This document shows, one piece after another, positions 5,973 through 12,305 of a DNA stretch of 15,028 nt. The position numbers and the translations under genes were made by a program. How positions within the stretch are numbered: the stretch's first letter is position 1; the number at the start of each line of letters is the position of its first letter. The notes under the pieces were generated by a model. It saw nothing but the letters and a program-made list of their open reading frames with translations, was not told the DNA's origin and made no database searches. Source of the stretch: Deltaproteobacteria bacterium (lineage in GTDB: Bacteria > Desulfobacterota > SM23-61); contig JAOUFX010000013.1 of NCBI GenBank assembly GCA_029857975.1, positions 1 to 15,028 on the forward strand. Direction: 5' to 3'.

Positions 5973-6740
5973 TTGAATAAACCAGGGAAAAAGAGAAAAA
6001 AATTTTTACGAGTTTTGGTTATCAGCGCCCACCCGGATGACGTGGACTTCGGCTGCGCCGGGACGCTGGCCAGGTGGGCAAAAGAAGGAGCGGAAATCGT
6101 CTATACCATCTGCACCAGCGGTGAGAAAGGGTCAGATGATCCCTCTTTGAGCAACCTGGAATTAGCGAGGACCCGTGAGAAAGAACAACTTGCCGCCGCC
6201 AGGGTAATCGGGGCCAAGGAGGTTATTTTCCTGCGGAAACCCGACGGCGAAATGCAATATTCATTGGAATTCCGAGGCGAATTGGTTAGGATCATCCGCC
6301 AATGTCGCCCGGATATCCTCTTAACCCACGATCCGGCCAATCGCGCCTTTGACAACCAATACCTCTTCCACGCCGACCACCGCGTCACCGGAGAACTGGC
6401 TTTTGATGCTGCTTATCCCGCAGCCCTGAACCGTAATTTTTTCCCGGGGCACCTGATCGCAGGATTAAATCCTCATGCGGTCTCCGAGATGTATTTTTTT
6501 GCCACTTCCCAGCCGAATACCTGGGTGGACATCGAGCCCACCCTCGATCTAAAAATCAAGGCTCTGCGCTGCCACATCAGCCAGATCAAAGAACCAAAAG
6601 TTATGGAGAAGTTCGTCCGCACCTGGTTCGGCGCGTGGGGGCAGGAAAAAGGCCTGGCCTATGCTGAGCGTTTCCGGTGTTTGCATATTTTCCGTGATCC
6701 TGGTCAGCGCCTGCGACAACTGAAGAAGTCTATGCCCTGA
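5973..6740 (+). CDS. PIG-L/LmbE family N-acetyl-sugar deacetylase
   Basis: The product is 255 aa from the TTG at 5973, a typical LmbE-family length. The zinc and catalytic motif AHPDDVDFGCAGTL lies at residues 19-32 (HPDD 20-23). LLTHDP follows at 116-121 and HADHR at 133-137, supplying the third ligand and substrate contacts. The family hydrolyses N-acetyl groups from GlcNAc-type conjugates, as in thiol, antibiotic or lipid precursors; the exact substrate is not evident. The TTG start is chosen because GGAGG (5963-5967) sits five bases before it. The longer frame from a TTG at 5895 would run through the end of the repeat element and add residues the family does not need. It appears to be transcribed alone from the promoter at 5691-5719. 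Confidence 0.9.
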   Translation: MNKPGKKRKKFLRVLVISAHPDDVDFGCAGTLARWAKEGAEIVYTICTSGEKGSDDPSLSNLELARTREKEQLAAARVIGAKEVIFLRKPDGEMQYSLEFRGELVRIIRQCRPDILLTHDPANRAFDNQYLFHADHRVTGELAFDAAYPAALNRNFFPGHLIAGLNPHAVSEMYFFATSQPNTWVDIEPTLDLKIKALRCHISQIKEPKVMEKFVRTWFGAWGQEKGLAYAERFRCLHIFRDPGQRLRQLKKSMP

Positions 6741-6754
6741 AGATTGATGGACTC

Positions 6755-6823
6755 GTAAAAAGCAAAGTAGGGGCACGGTCACCGTGCCCCTACATCAGAT
6801 GCGAGGCGCGCAGCGGTTTTTAC
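6755..6823. repeat. hairpin repeat between convergent genes, possible terminator
   Basis: The inner perfect hairpin is GTAGGGGCACGG (6767-6778), loop TCA, CCGTGCCCCTAC (6782-6793). Outer arms GTAAAAA (6755-6761) and TTTTTAC (6817-6823) give a second nested inverted repeat. It lies between the convergent ends of the deacetylase gene (6740) and the prenyltransferase gene (6891). The inner stem lacks an adjacent U-run, so it is not textbook rho-independent. Its position and strength would still suit bidirectional transcript ending or 3'-end protection. The sequence resembles dispersed intergenic hairpins of environmental genomes. Confidence 0.6.
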
Positions 6824-6890
6824 TTTTATCATGCAGCACTCATGGAACATCGGAGCGGAGACGGGATGGGTGTGGGAAAAGAAAGGAAAT

Positions 6891-7841
6891 CTATAACTCA
6901 GAGAGATAGAAAGACAGGCTCAGGAGGAGGCCAGTGGATAAATGGGATAAAATGGTCAGGGCCTGGGCCGGCCTCAATCTGGGAGAGTTTTCATATTCCT
7001 TTAAAGCCACCCTGACCCCTTTCAGGTTAATGGGAATGGTACAAAAAGTAATAAAAGAGAATAGGGGGAGGATTCTCAGCAGGACGCCCAAAGCCACAGA
7101 GAAATAAACCGCAGAAACCAACACCACAAAAACTTTGGCCGCCTTCTTTTTACCCAAGCGCACCACCCAATGGTTCTTGCCGACCGCCAGGTCCGCCTCC
7201 CGGTCCGGAAACTGGTTGATGAAAAGAACATTGGTGATCAAAAAGCCAACCGGAATCCCGGCCATTATGGCAACGGCACTGATCGTCTCAGCCTGAACAA
7301 AGTAAGCGCCGATCACCACCAGAGGGCCAAAACAGAAGCCGGTTAAAAGTTCGCCCACGCCCCGGGAAGCCAATTTCACCCGCGGTTCCACATAGAAGTA
7401 GGCCGTACCCACGCCGATCAAACCCAGGGGAATGATCGGCCACCCCCTCTTCCAGGCCAGGAAAAGGCCGATGGCGATCCCCAGCAACAGGGCACCCACG
7501 CCAAATCGGTAAACCGACTCCGCCTTCAACCGGCCATCGATGATAAATGGACTTCCCCCGTCAAAAGGTCGGTTGGCTTCACGATTCAAAAGGTCGTTCC
7601 CACTGCGGTAATCGAAATAATCATTCAGCGTGTTGGTGGCGGTATGCAACGCCAGCACGCCGGCTAAGGTAAGCATAAAATAAAAAGGATTAAAAATACG
7701 GGTTTCGTGCCAGGCCATTACCGCGCCTAAAATTACGGGAACCAAGGAAGCTGTAAAGAACGGAGCCCGCAATTCGGCCAGCCAAATTTTCAAAGGAACT
7801 TTTTGTTCTTTCATTCTCCCCTTCTCTAAATTTATCCCCAT
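6891..7841 (-). CDS. UbiA/MenA-type prenyltransferase
   Basis: A 316-aa integral membrane protein with about eight or nine hydrophobic segments. It carries both prenyl-diphosphate/Mg2+ motifs of the UbiA superfamily: NDYFDYRSGND (73-83) and NQFPDREADLAVGK (209-222). The details, especially NDYFDYxSGxD, the GVGELLTGFCFGPLVVIGAYF segment around 161-181 and the HWVVRLG after the second motif, are closest to MenA (1,4-dihydroxy-2-naphthoate polyprenyltransferase of menaquinone synthesis). No other men gene is in the window, so a different aromatic acceptor is possible. ATG 7841 has GGAG four bases upstream; an in-frame ATG at 7814 preceded by AAGGGGAG is an alternative. The gene is divergent from the ABC operon, and the MITE lies about 30 bases upstream of its start codon. 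Confidence 0.88.
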   Translation of the reverse strand: MGINLEKGRMKEQKVPLKIWLAELRAPFFTASLVPVILGAVMAWHETRIFNPFYFMLTLAGVLALHTATNTLNDYFDYRSGNDLLNREANRPFDGGSPFIIDGRLKAESVYRFGVGALLLGIAIGLFLAWKRGWPIIPLGLIGVGTAYFYVEPRVKLASRGVGELLTGFCFGPLVVIGAYFVQAETISAVAIMAGIPVGFLITNVLFINQFPDREADLAVGKNHWVVRLGKKKAAKVFVVLVSAVYFSVALGVLLRILPLFSFITFCTIPINLKGVRVALKEYENSPRLRPAQALTILSHLSTGLLLSLSFYLSEL

Positions 7842-7870
7842 TTTACTCCAATTTGCCCCTTGGTCAATGG

Positions 7871-7880
7871 CAATTTTTTA
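7871..7880. repeat. left target-site duplication of the MITE
   Basis: CAATTTTTTA, directly repeated at 8166-8175 immediately outside the inverted repeats of the element between them. Confidence 0.85.
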
Positions 7881-8165
7881 CTTGCCCCCCTTCACTTTTC
7901 CAATTCAGTTGTAAGTTCATAAAGATTAGCAAGAAAGAGGCAGGAAGATGCTGAGTACCGGCCAATCGGCGGGAAATATCTTGCGCCCATCTTCCCCTTT
8001 TGTTTCCGATAGAAGAGAGCGGAAAAGGATTTCGCAGCATGCTGCAACGGTTGAAGTTAAGCGCTGGAATAGGAACGAACAACTGCCTCATTGGCCAAAC
8101 GAAGTATCTTCCTGCCTCTCTAGGCTCGAAAATGCTAAGGAAATTTAAAAGTGAAGGGGGGCAAG
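7881..8165. mobile_element. MITE, 285 bp, non-autonomous
   Basis: The termini are a perfect 19-bp inverted repeat: CTTGCCCCCCTTCACTTTT at 7881-7899 and its complement at 8147-8165. The element is flanked by a perfect 10-bp direct repeat. Further inside, the arms continue to match as inverted copies: AGAGGCAGGAAGAT at 7936-7949 against 8106-8119, and GGCCAAT at 7960-7966 against 8090-8096. The core has a GCAGCATGCTGC palindrome (8034-8045) and TTCCG/CGGAA arms. No transposase or credible ORF is present; a 66-codon frame inside is not protein-like. Element size, matching ends and duplication are all what a MITE mobilised in trans should show. A 10-bp duplication would fit an IS4-type or similar transposase, which is inference. 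Perfect ends and duplication suggest a fairly recent insertion. Confidence 0.9.
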
Positions 8166-8175
8166 CAATTTTTTA
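8166..8175. repeat. right target-site duplication of the MITE
   Basis: CAATTTTTTA, identical to 7871-7880. It ends exactly where the TTGACA -35 box of the ABC-operon promoter begins (8176). Confidence 0.85.
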
Positions 8176-8203
8176 TTGACAATTTTCTTGCTTTTGGTAG
8201 ATT
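8176..8203 (+). promoter_or_regulatory. sigma70-type promoter of the Liv-type ABC operon
   Basis: A perfect TTGACA (8176-8181), a 16-base spacer and TAGATT (8198-8203, 4/6). The AT-rich duplicated target directly upstream has the composition of an UP element. The leader would run about 300 bases to the ATG at 8508. In that leader I see a possible small ORF and a hairpin, but no riboswitch I can name. Confidence 0.5.
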
Positions 8204-8439
8204 GAACTGTAAACTTCAAAGTAGCTTGGTTAGGGATCACTCCTTTCATCTATATTTTTTTGTTGGGCAACGGTTTTCCATTCTTGCAAGAGGTAAGGTG
8301 CGGGGACACCTGCTCATCATATAATCCTTTCTATCTTTCTTTTTTATATCAAAAACTAGGCTTGAGGATCCGCTTGGACAGGGGATTCAAAATTTTGTAG
8401 AAGGCCAGCCTTCAAAAACTACCAGGAAGGGAGGTGGGG

Positions 8440-8511
8440 ATGCAGCGCAGGAAGGAAGGCTGGGCCCAAGAAGTTGAACCTTTCGTTTCACCAAAGGAGG
8501 AGAGGCCATGA
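8440..8511 (+). CDS. putative 23-codon leader ORF coupled to the binding-protein gene
   Basis: ATG at 8440 follows AGGGAGG (8428-8434) at a five-base spacing. The frame encodes MQRRKEGWAQEVEPFVSPKE and three more residues. It stops at TGA 8509-8511, overlapping the ATG of the binding-protein gene as ATGA. That arrangement is classic for translational coupling. The peptide is not rich in Leu, Ile or Val, so it is not a standard amino-acid attenuation leader. Its length is within chance expectation in a purine-rich leader, and the main gene has its own strong ribosome-binding site. It could be coincidental. Confidence 0.3.
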   Translation: MQRRKEGWAQEVEPFVSPKEERP

Positions 8512-9752
8512 ATAGAAAATCAATCATCATCGGACTTATGTTAAGCCTGGCGCTGTTCTTGCTCTCGACCCCTTCCTCGGCCAAGCCCATCAAAGTATTA
8601 GCCCAGTTTCCCATGAGTGGCCCTGTCGGCAGTCTACCGGAGTTCGGCTGGGGGTTCATCGACGGCATGGACTACATCAACGGCCAAGGGGGAGTAAATG
8701 GCAAACCGATCACCTATTTTTTAGAGGATATGCGCTACAGCCCCACGGTGGAAGTGGCGAACTTTACCCGTTACGCCGCCGCGGAGAATCGCGACGAATT
8801 CATCTTGGCCTCGGGATATATTACCGGGGGGCTGAAGCCGCTGATCGATAAGGTAAACAAGGAAGAGCGCATCCCCTGGTTGGACGGGTCTTATTCCACG
8901 GAAATCTTCGGGCCGGAAGGTGGGCCATCCAAATATCCCTATTATTATTCTTTGGGGGCTACTTACGGCGACCAGTTTCGCGTTCTCCTGAATTGGATCA
9001 AAGAGGACTCCAAGGGTAAAGGAAAAGTCGCCATCGTCTACAGCCCGACTGAATGGGGACGGGACCCATTAGCAATGGCCCGAGCCCATGCTCAAAAGAT
9101 CGGGCTGCAAATCGTGGCCGAGGAAGAATATGCCTACACGGCCACGGATGCTACGTCTCAGGTTACCAATGTGCGCAAGGCCAAGGCCAACTATGTCTTC
9201 TACCATGGATATTCCGGGGCTGCCCCCTATACCGCCATCTTCATGAAGACAGCCAAACAGTATCTGAAGAAAGCCACCATCCTGGGGACGCACTACACCA
9301 CCGGACGATATCCCATCCTGATTGCCGGAAAAGCAGTTGATGGGATGGTCGGGGCCGGCTGCCGGCCTCAGGAGGACGAAATGGATAATCCCATGGTGAA
9401 GATGGCCCACGAATTCGCTGAAAAATACAAGCGCAAAGCAGGCGTCAAAGATATGTTCCTTTACATGGAAGGTCTGACCTACGCCCTAATCTTCCACGAA
9501 GCCCTCAGTCGGGCGGATAAGGCCGGCGAATTGACCCGCGAAGGGGTGAAAAAGGCCCTGGATAATATGGTCTGGGACTACCATGGTCTTTTCGCGGGCC
9601 GCGGATTTTCCTATAAATCCCATACCGTCCCCACGGTTAGGATCTACCGTGGCCAGGTGCAAAAAGAAGTTGCAAAAGGCGGAAGGAAAATTGGGATTGG
9701 GACCTGGAAGCCACTCTCTCCCTGGATCAATACCGACGTCGAATTAAAGTAA
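8508..9752 (+). CDS. ABC transporter substrate-binding protein, branched-chain amino-acid (HAAT) type
   Basis: A 414-aa periplasmic binding protein. The signal peptide has a short basic start, a hydrophobic core (about 6-20) and probable cleavage after SSA at residue 25. The mature part is a type I periplasmic-binding fold (Peripla_BP_6): the early KVLAQFPMSGPVG segment, then GFIDGMDYINGQGGVNGKPI, the typical contact region for such ligands. A central KVAIVYSPTEWGRDPLAMAR strand-helix and a C-terminal REGVKKALDNM helix follow. It would deliver its ligand to the LivH/LivM permeases encoded downstream. Family members bind branched-chain amino acids, amides, urea or aromatic and other organic acids; which one applies here cannot be read. 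AAAGGAGG (8493-8500) lies seven bases before the ATG. A hairpin separates it from the permease gene, consistent with higher expression of the binding protein. Confidence 0.92.
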   Translation: MNRKSIIIGLMLSLALFLLSTPSSAKPIKVLAQFPMSGPVGSLPEFGWGFIDGMDYINGQGGVNGKPITYFLEDMRYSPTVEVANFTRYAAAENRDEFILASGYITGGLKPLIDKVNKEERIPWLDGSYSTEIFGPEGGPSKYPYYYSLGATYGDQFRVLLNWIKEDSKGKGKVAIVYSPTEWGRDPLAMARAHAQKIGLQIVAEEEYAYTATDATSQVTNVRKAKANYVFYHGYSGAAPYTAIFMKTAKQYLKKATILGTHYTTGRYPILIAGKAVDGMVGAGCRPQEDEMDNPMVKMAHEFAEKYKRKAGVKDMFLYMEGLTYALIFHEALSRADKAGELTREGVKKALDNMVWDYHGLFAGRGFSYKSHTVPTVRIYRGQVQKEVAKGGRKIGIGTWKPLSPWINTDVELK

Positions 9753-9773
9753 GGAACCTATTTTCTAATCTCT

Positions 9774-9815
9774 CCCCTTCCCCCCGTCCATTCTCCCTTA
9801 AGGAGATGGAAGGGG
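9774..9815 (+). promoter_or_regulatory. intercistronic hairpin after the binding-protein gene
   Basis: The outer arms are CCCCTTCC (9774-9781) and GGAAGGGG (9808-9815). The inner arms are TCTCC (9792-9796) and GGAGA (9802-9806). No U-run follows, so it is more likely an RNA stabiliser or partial attenuator than a full terminator. It fits the usual excess of binding protein over membrane subunits. Confidence 0.4.
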
Positions 9816-9842
9816 TGAGGGGTAAGAAAGGCTATTTCCAAA

Positions 9843-10727
9843 ATGACCGACTTGATCCAAACCGTGGGAGCCGGTCTTTTGATCGGCTGCGTTTATGGAC
9901 TCCTGGGTCTGGGGATCGTCATCATCTTCCGGGCGTCGGAGGCCTTCAATTTCGCCATCGGGGAGTTCTTAGTCGTCGGTTCGTTCCTTTTTTACCTTTT
10001 CTTTTTTGATCTGCACCTCCCTTTTCTTCTGGCCCTTCCTCTCGGCCTCCTTGCTGCGGGGGCACTGGGAGCCCTCATCGAGCGCCTTTCCATCAAACCA
10101 CTTCTGGGTCGCTCGCCCCTCTCCATGACCATCATCACCCTCGGCCTGGCCAGTGTTCTTCGATCCTCCGTGCAGCTCATTTTCGGCGCTCATTCTTATT
10201 CTTTTTTCTTGGACTTGCCCGATATCAGTCTTGAATCCGAAAATCTTCTATTCCCCTCGGAACGGGTCTGGGCCGGTTTGTTATCGGTTGTTGCTTTCGG
10301 ATTTATTCTATTCTTTCTTTTCCGCACCCGCTGGGGAGTGGCTATCCGGGCCACCTCGGAAAACCAGGCCAAGGCCATGGCCTTCGGTATCGATGCCCGG
10401 TTCATTCTTCTTTTAGTCTGGGCCTTGAGTTCCATGTGTATCGCTATGGCCGGGGTCATGATCTCCAACTTCGGCGCCCTCTCTTACCTGACCGGTATCG
10501 CGGGCCTGCGGGCCATTCCCGTAGTACTCATCGGGGGGATGGACAGCATCGGCGGGGCCCTCATCGGCGGGTTGATCGTGGGCCTCTGCGAAGCCCTGGT
10601 CGGCAGTTATATCGAACCTTGGGGATTGGTGGGATTCAAGGACGTTGCCCCTTATCTCCTTCTGCTCATCGTCCTTTTCATCCGTCCCTACGGGCTTTTC
10701 GGGACCGTGAAGATTGAAAGGGTCTGA
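9843..10727 (+). CDS. livH: branched-chain amino-acid type ABC permease LivH
   Basis: A 294-aa integral membrane permease with about eight hydrophobic segments, normal for LivH. Family signatures are present: YGLLGLGIVIIFRASEAFNF (19-38), then AIGEFLVVG; the cytoplasmic coupling loop IRATSENQAKAMAFGID, which contacts the ATPase; the VVLIGGMDSIGGALIGGLIVG segment; and the closing RPYGLFG. It forms the inner-membrane channel with LivM, encoded at the end of the same operon. The Shine-Dalgarno is weak (GAAAGG eleven bases before the ATG), and the gene follows the intercistronic hairpin, so its translation may be lower than that of the binding protein. The stop lies one base before the start of the next gene. 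The symbol denotes family membership, not a proven leucine substrate. Confidence 0.93.
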   Translation: MTDLIQTVGAGLLIGCVYGLLGLGIVIIFRASEAFNFAIGEFLVVGSFLFYLFFFDLHLPFLLALPLGLLAAGALGALIERLSIKPLLGRSPLSMTIITLGLASVLRSSVQLIFGAHSYSFFLDLPDISLESENLLFPSERVWAGLLSVVAFGFILFFLFRTRWGVAIRATSENQAKAMAFGIDARFILLLVWALSSMCIAMAGVMISNFGALSYLTGIAGLRAIPVVLIGGMDSIGGALIGGLIVGLCEALVGSYIEPWGLVGFKDVAPYLLLLIVLFIRPYGLFGTVKIERV

Positions 10728-10728
10728 G

Positions 10729-11514
10729 ATGCTCTCTATCGAAAACCTTCGCGTGGTCTATCATGATGTAATTTCCATCCTCAACGGGATCTCCCTCAAA
10801 GCGGCTGGAGGGGAGATCTCCGTGATCATCGGGGCCAATGGCGCCGGCAAGACCACCCTCCTGAGAGCGATCAGCGGCATGCTGGAAATGTTTGATGGAG
10901 ACATTATTGAAGGAGACATTAAAGTCGGCGATTTTTCTCTTAAAGGATTGGACAGTACGGACATCATTAAAAAATTCGGTTTGACCTACGTGATGGAAGA
11001 CCGCCCGGTCTTCTGGTACCTGACCATCGAAGAGAATCTGGCTGCCGCCGCATACTCGCGCTGGGACAAAACCGTTAAGGCTGATATGGAAAAAGTCTTC
11101 GATTATTTTCCGGTGCTGGATAAACTGCGCCAGCAAAAAGCCGGCTACACGTCTGGCGGAGAGCAACAGATGCTGGCCATTGGCATGTCGCTGATGACTC
11201 AACCCAAGATTCTCCTTTTCGATGAACCCTCTCTGGGATTGGCCCCTCTGATTACCGAAGAGCTCTTCCGCATCATTGAGCGACTCAACCGGGAAGGATT
11301 GACCGTCGTCCTCGTCGAACAAAACGCCCATGCCGCCCTGCAGATCGGTCACCGAGGTTGTGTACTGGAAACCGGCCGAGTCGTGCTTGAAGGGCCGGCC
11401 GCTGCGCTTCTCGAGAATGAAGACGTCCGAGAATTTTATCTGGGGGCCGGCGCCAAGGAGCGCAAGAGCTATCAGGACGCCAAACGCTACAAGAGAAGAA
11501 AACGATGGCTGTAG
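10729..11514 (+). CDS. livF: branched-chain amino-acid type ABC ATPase LivF
   Basis: 261 aa from the ATG at 10729, chosen over an in-frame TTG at 10714 that lies inside livH; AAAGGG precedes the ATG by seven bases. Complete ABC motifs are visible: Walker A GANGAGKTT (35-43), signature SGGEQQ (142-147), and Walker B ILLFDEPSLGLAP (161-173). Position 198 has Gln (VEQN) in place of the H-loop His, which is normal for LivF. The first-ATPase features (IGANGAGKTT, QMLAIG, the EQNA segment) identify LivF rather than LivG. The C-terminus carries an unusual basic tail (about 243-261, KERKSYQDAKRYKRRKRWL) beyond the usual YLG ending. The stop overlaps the start of livG by ten bases. Confidence 0.93.
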   Translation: MLSIENLRVVYHDVISILNGISLKAAGGEISVIIGANGAGKTTLLRAISGMLEMFDGDIIEGDIKVGDFSLKGLDSTDIIKKFGLTYVMEDRPVFWYLTIEENLAAAAYSRWDKTVKADMEKVFDYFPVLDKLRQQKAGYTSGGEQQMLAIGMSLMTQPKILLFDEPSLGLAPLITEELFRIIERLNREGLTVVLVEQNAHAALQIGHRGCVLETGRVVLEGPAAALLENEDVREFYLGAGAKERKSYQDAKRYKRRKRWL

Positions 11515-12293
11515 AGATCGAAAATAAAATTTTGCAGATCCGCAACCTGAACCTTTCTTTCGGGGGCATCAAGGTTCTCCGGGAAGTAAGCTTCTCCGTG
11601 CCGGCCGGCGCAATTTTTGCCATTATCGGGCCCAATGGCGCCGGCAAGACCAGCCTGCTCAACTGCATCAACGCCCACTACCGCCCCCAGGAGGGAGAGA
11701 TTTTTTTCCAGGGGGAGAACATCCTGCCGCTAAAACCCCACGTGATCGCCGCCCAAGGGGTCGCTCGTACCTTTCAGAAAGTGGAACTCTTCCACGGGAT
11801 GTCCGTCCTGGATAACATCAAGCTTGGCCGCCATTTTCTCATTCCGACTTCCCTCCTGGGAAGTTTTTTCAGGTGGCCAACCACCATAGCCACCGAACTC
11901 CGCCATCGCCAGGAGATCGAAGAGGAGATTATCGACTTCTTGGGGCTTTCTTCCGTCCGCTATGCCATCGTGGATACCCTCCCGCTGGGGGTGCGCAAAC
12001 GGGTGGACATGGCCAGGGCCCTGGCCATGAAGCCTAAGCTTCTTCTCCTCGACGAGGCCATGGCCGGTATGGCCGTGGAAGAGAAGGAAGACATCGCCAG
12101 CTACATTCTGGACATCCACCGCGATCTGGGTATAACCATCGTTTGGATCGAGCACGACCTGTCGGCGGTTATGGACCTTTCTGATCGGGTTACGGTACTG
12201 AATTTTGGGGAAAAGATCGCCGAGGGAACGCCCAAGGAAGTCCAGCAAAACCCCCTGGTCATTGAAGCCTATTTAGGGCGGAGGAAATATTGA
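11505..12293 (+). CDS. livG: branched-chain amino-acid type ABC ATPase LivG
   Basis: A 262-aa ATPase of LivG type. It has SFGGIKVLREVSF (18-30), Walker A GPNGAGKTS (42-50), the Q-loop segment VARTFQ (Q91), Walker B LLLLDEAMAGM (179-189) and H-loop His217. The signature region reads LPLGVRKRVDMARALA (159-174): the canonical second glycine of LSGGQ is absent, as often seen in LivG-like proteins, which use LPxGxxKR. Walker B is followed by Ala where most have Pro (DEA rather than DEP). It should pair with LivF to energise the LivH/LivM channel from the cytoplasmic side. The start overlaps livF, and the stop is twelve bases before the synthetase gene. Confidence 0.92.
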   Translation: MAVEIENKILQIRNLNLSFGGIKVLREVSFSVPAGAIFAIIGPNGAGKTSLLNCINAHYRPQEGEIFFQGENILPLKPHVIAAQGVARTFQKVELFHGMSVLDNIKLGRHFLIPTSLLGSFFRWPTTIATELRHRQEIEEEIIDFLGLSSVRYAIVDTLPLGVRKRVDMARALAMKPKLLLLDEAMAGMAVEEKEDIASYILDIHRDLGITIVWIEHDLSAVMDLSDRVTVLNFGEKIAEGTPKEVQQNPLVIEAYLGRRKY

Positions 12294-12305
12294 GAAGGAG
12301 GAGAT

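Noticed and set aside
7948..8148. 66-codon frame inside the MITE (and a 75-codon frame on the other strand)
   Set aside because: Both are low-complexity frames created by the inverted arms, with no domain and no transposase motif.
9806..10009. 67-codon frame starting before livH
   Set aside because: AAGGAG touches its ATG with no spacer, and it runs out of frame through a clear permease gene.
10678..11352. 224-codon minus-strand frame opposite livF
   Set aside because: It is an antisense shadow of a gene with all ABC motifs, and has no independent support.
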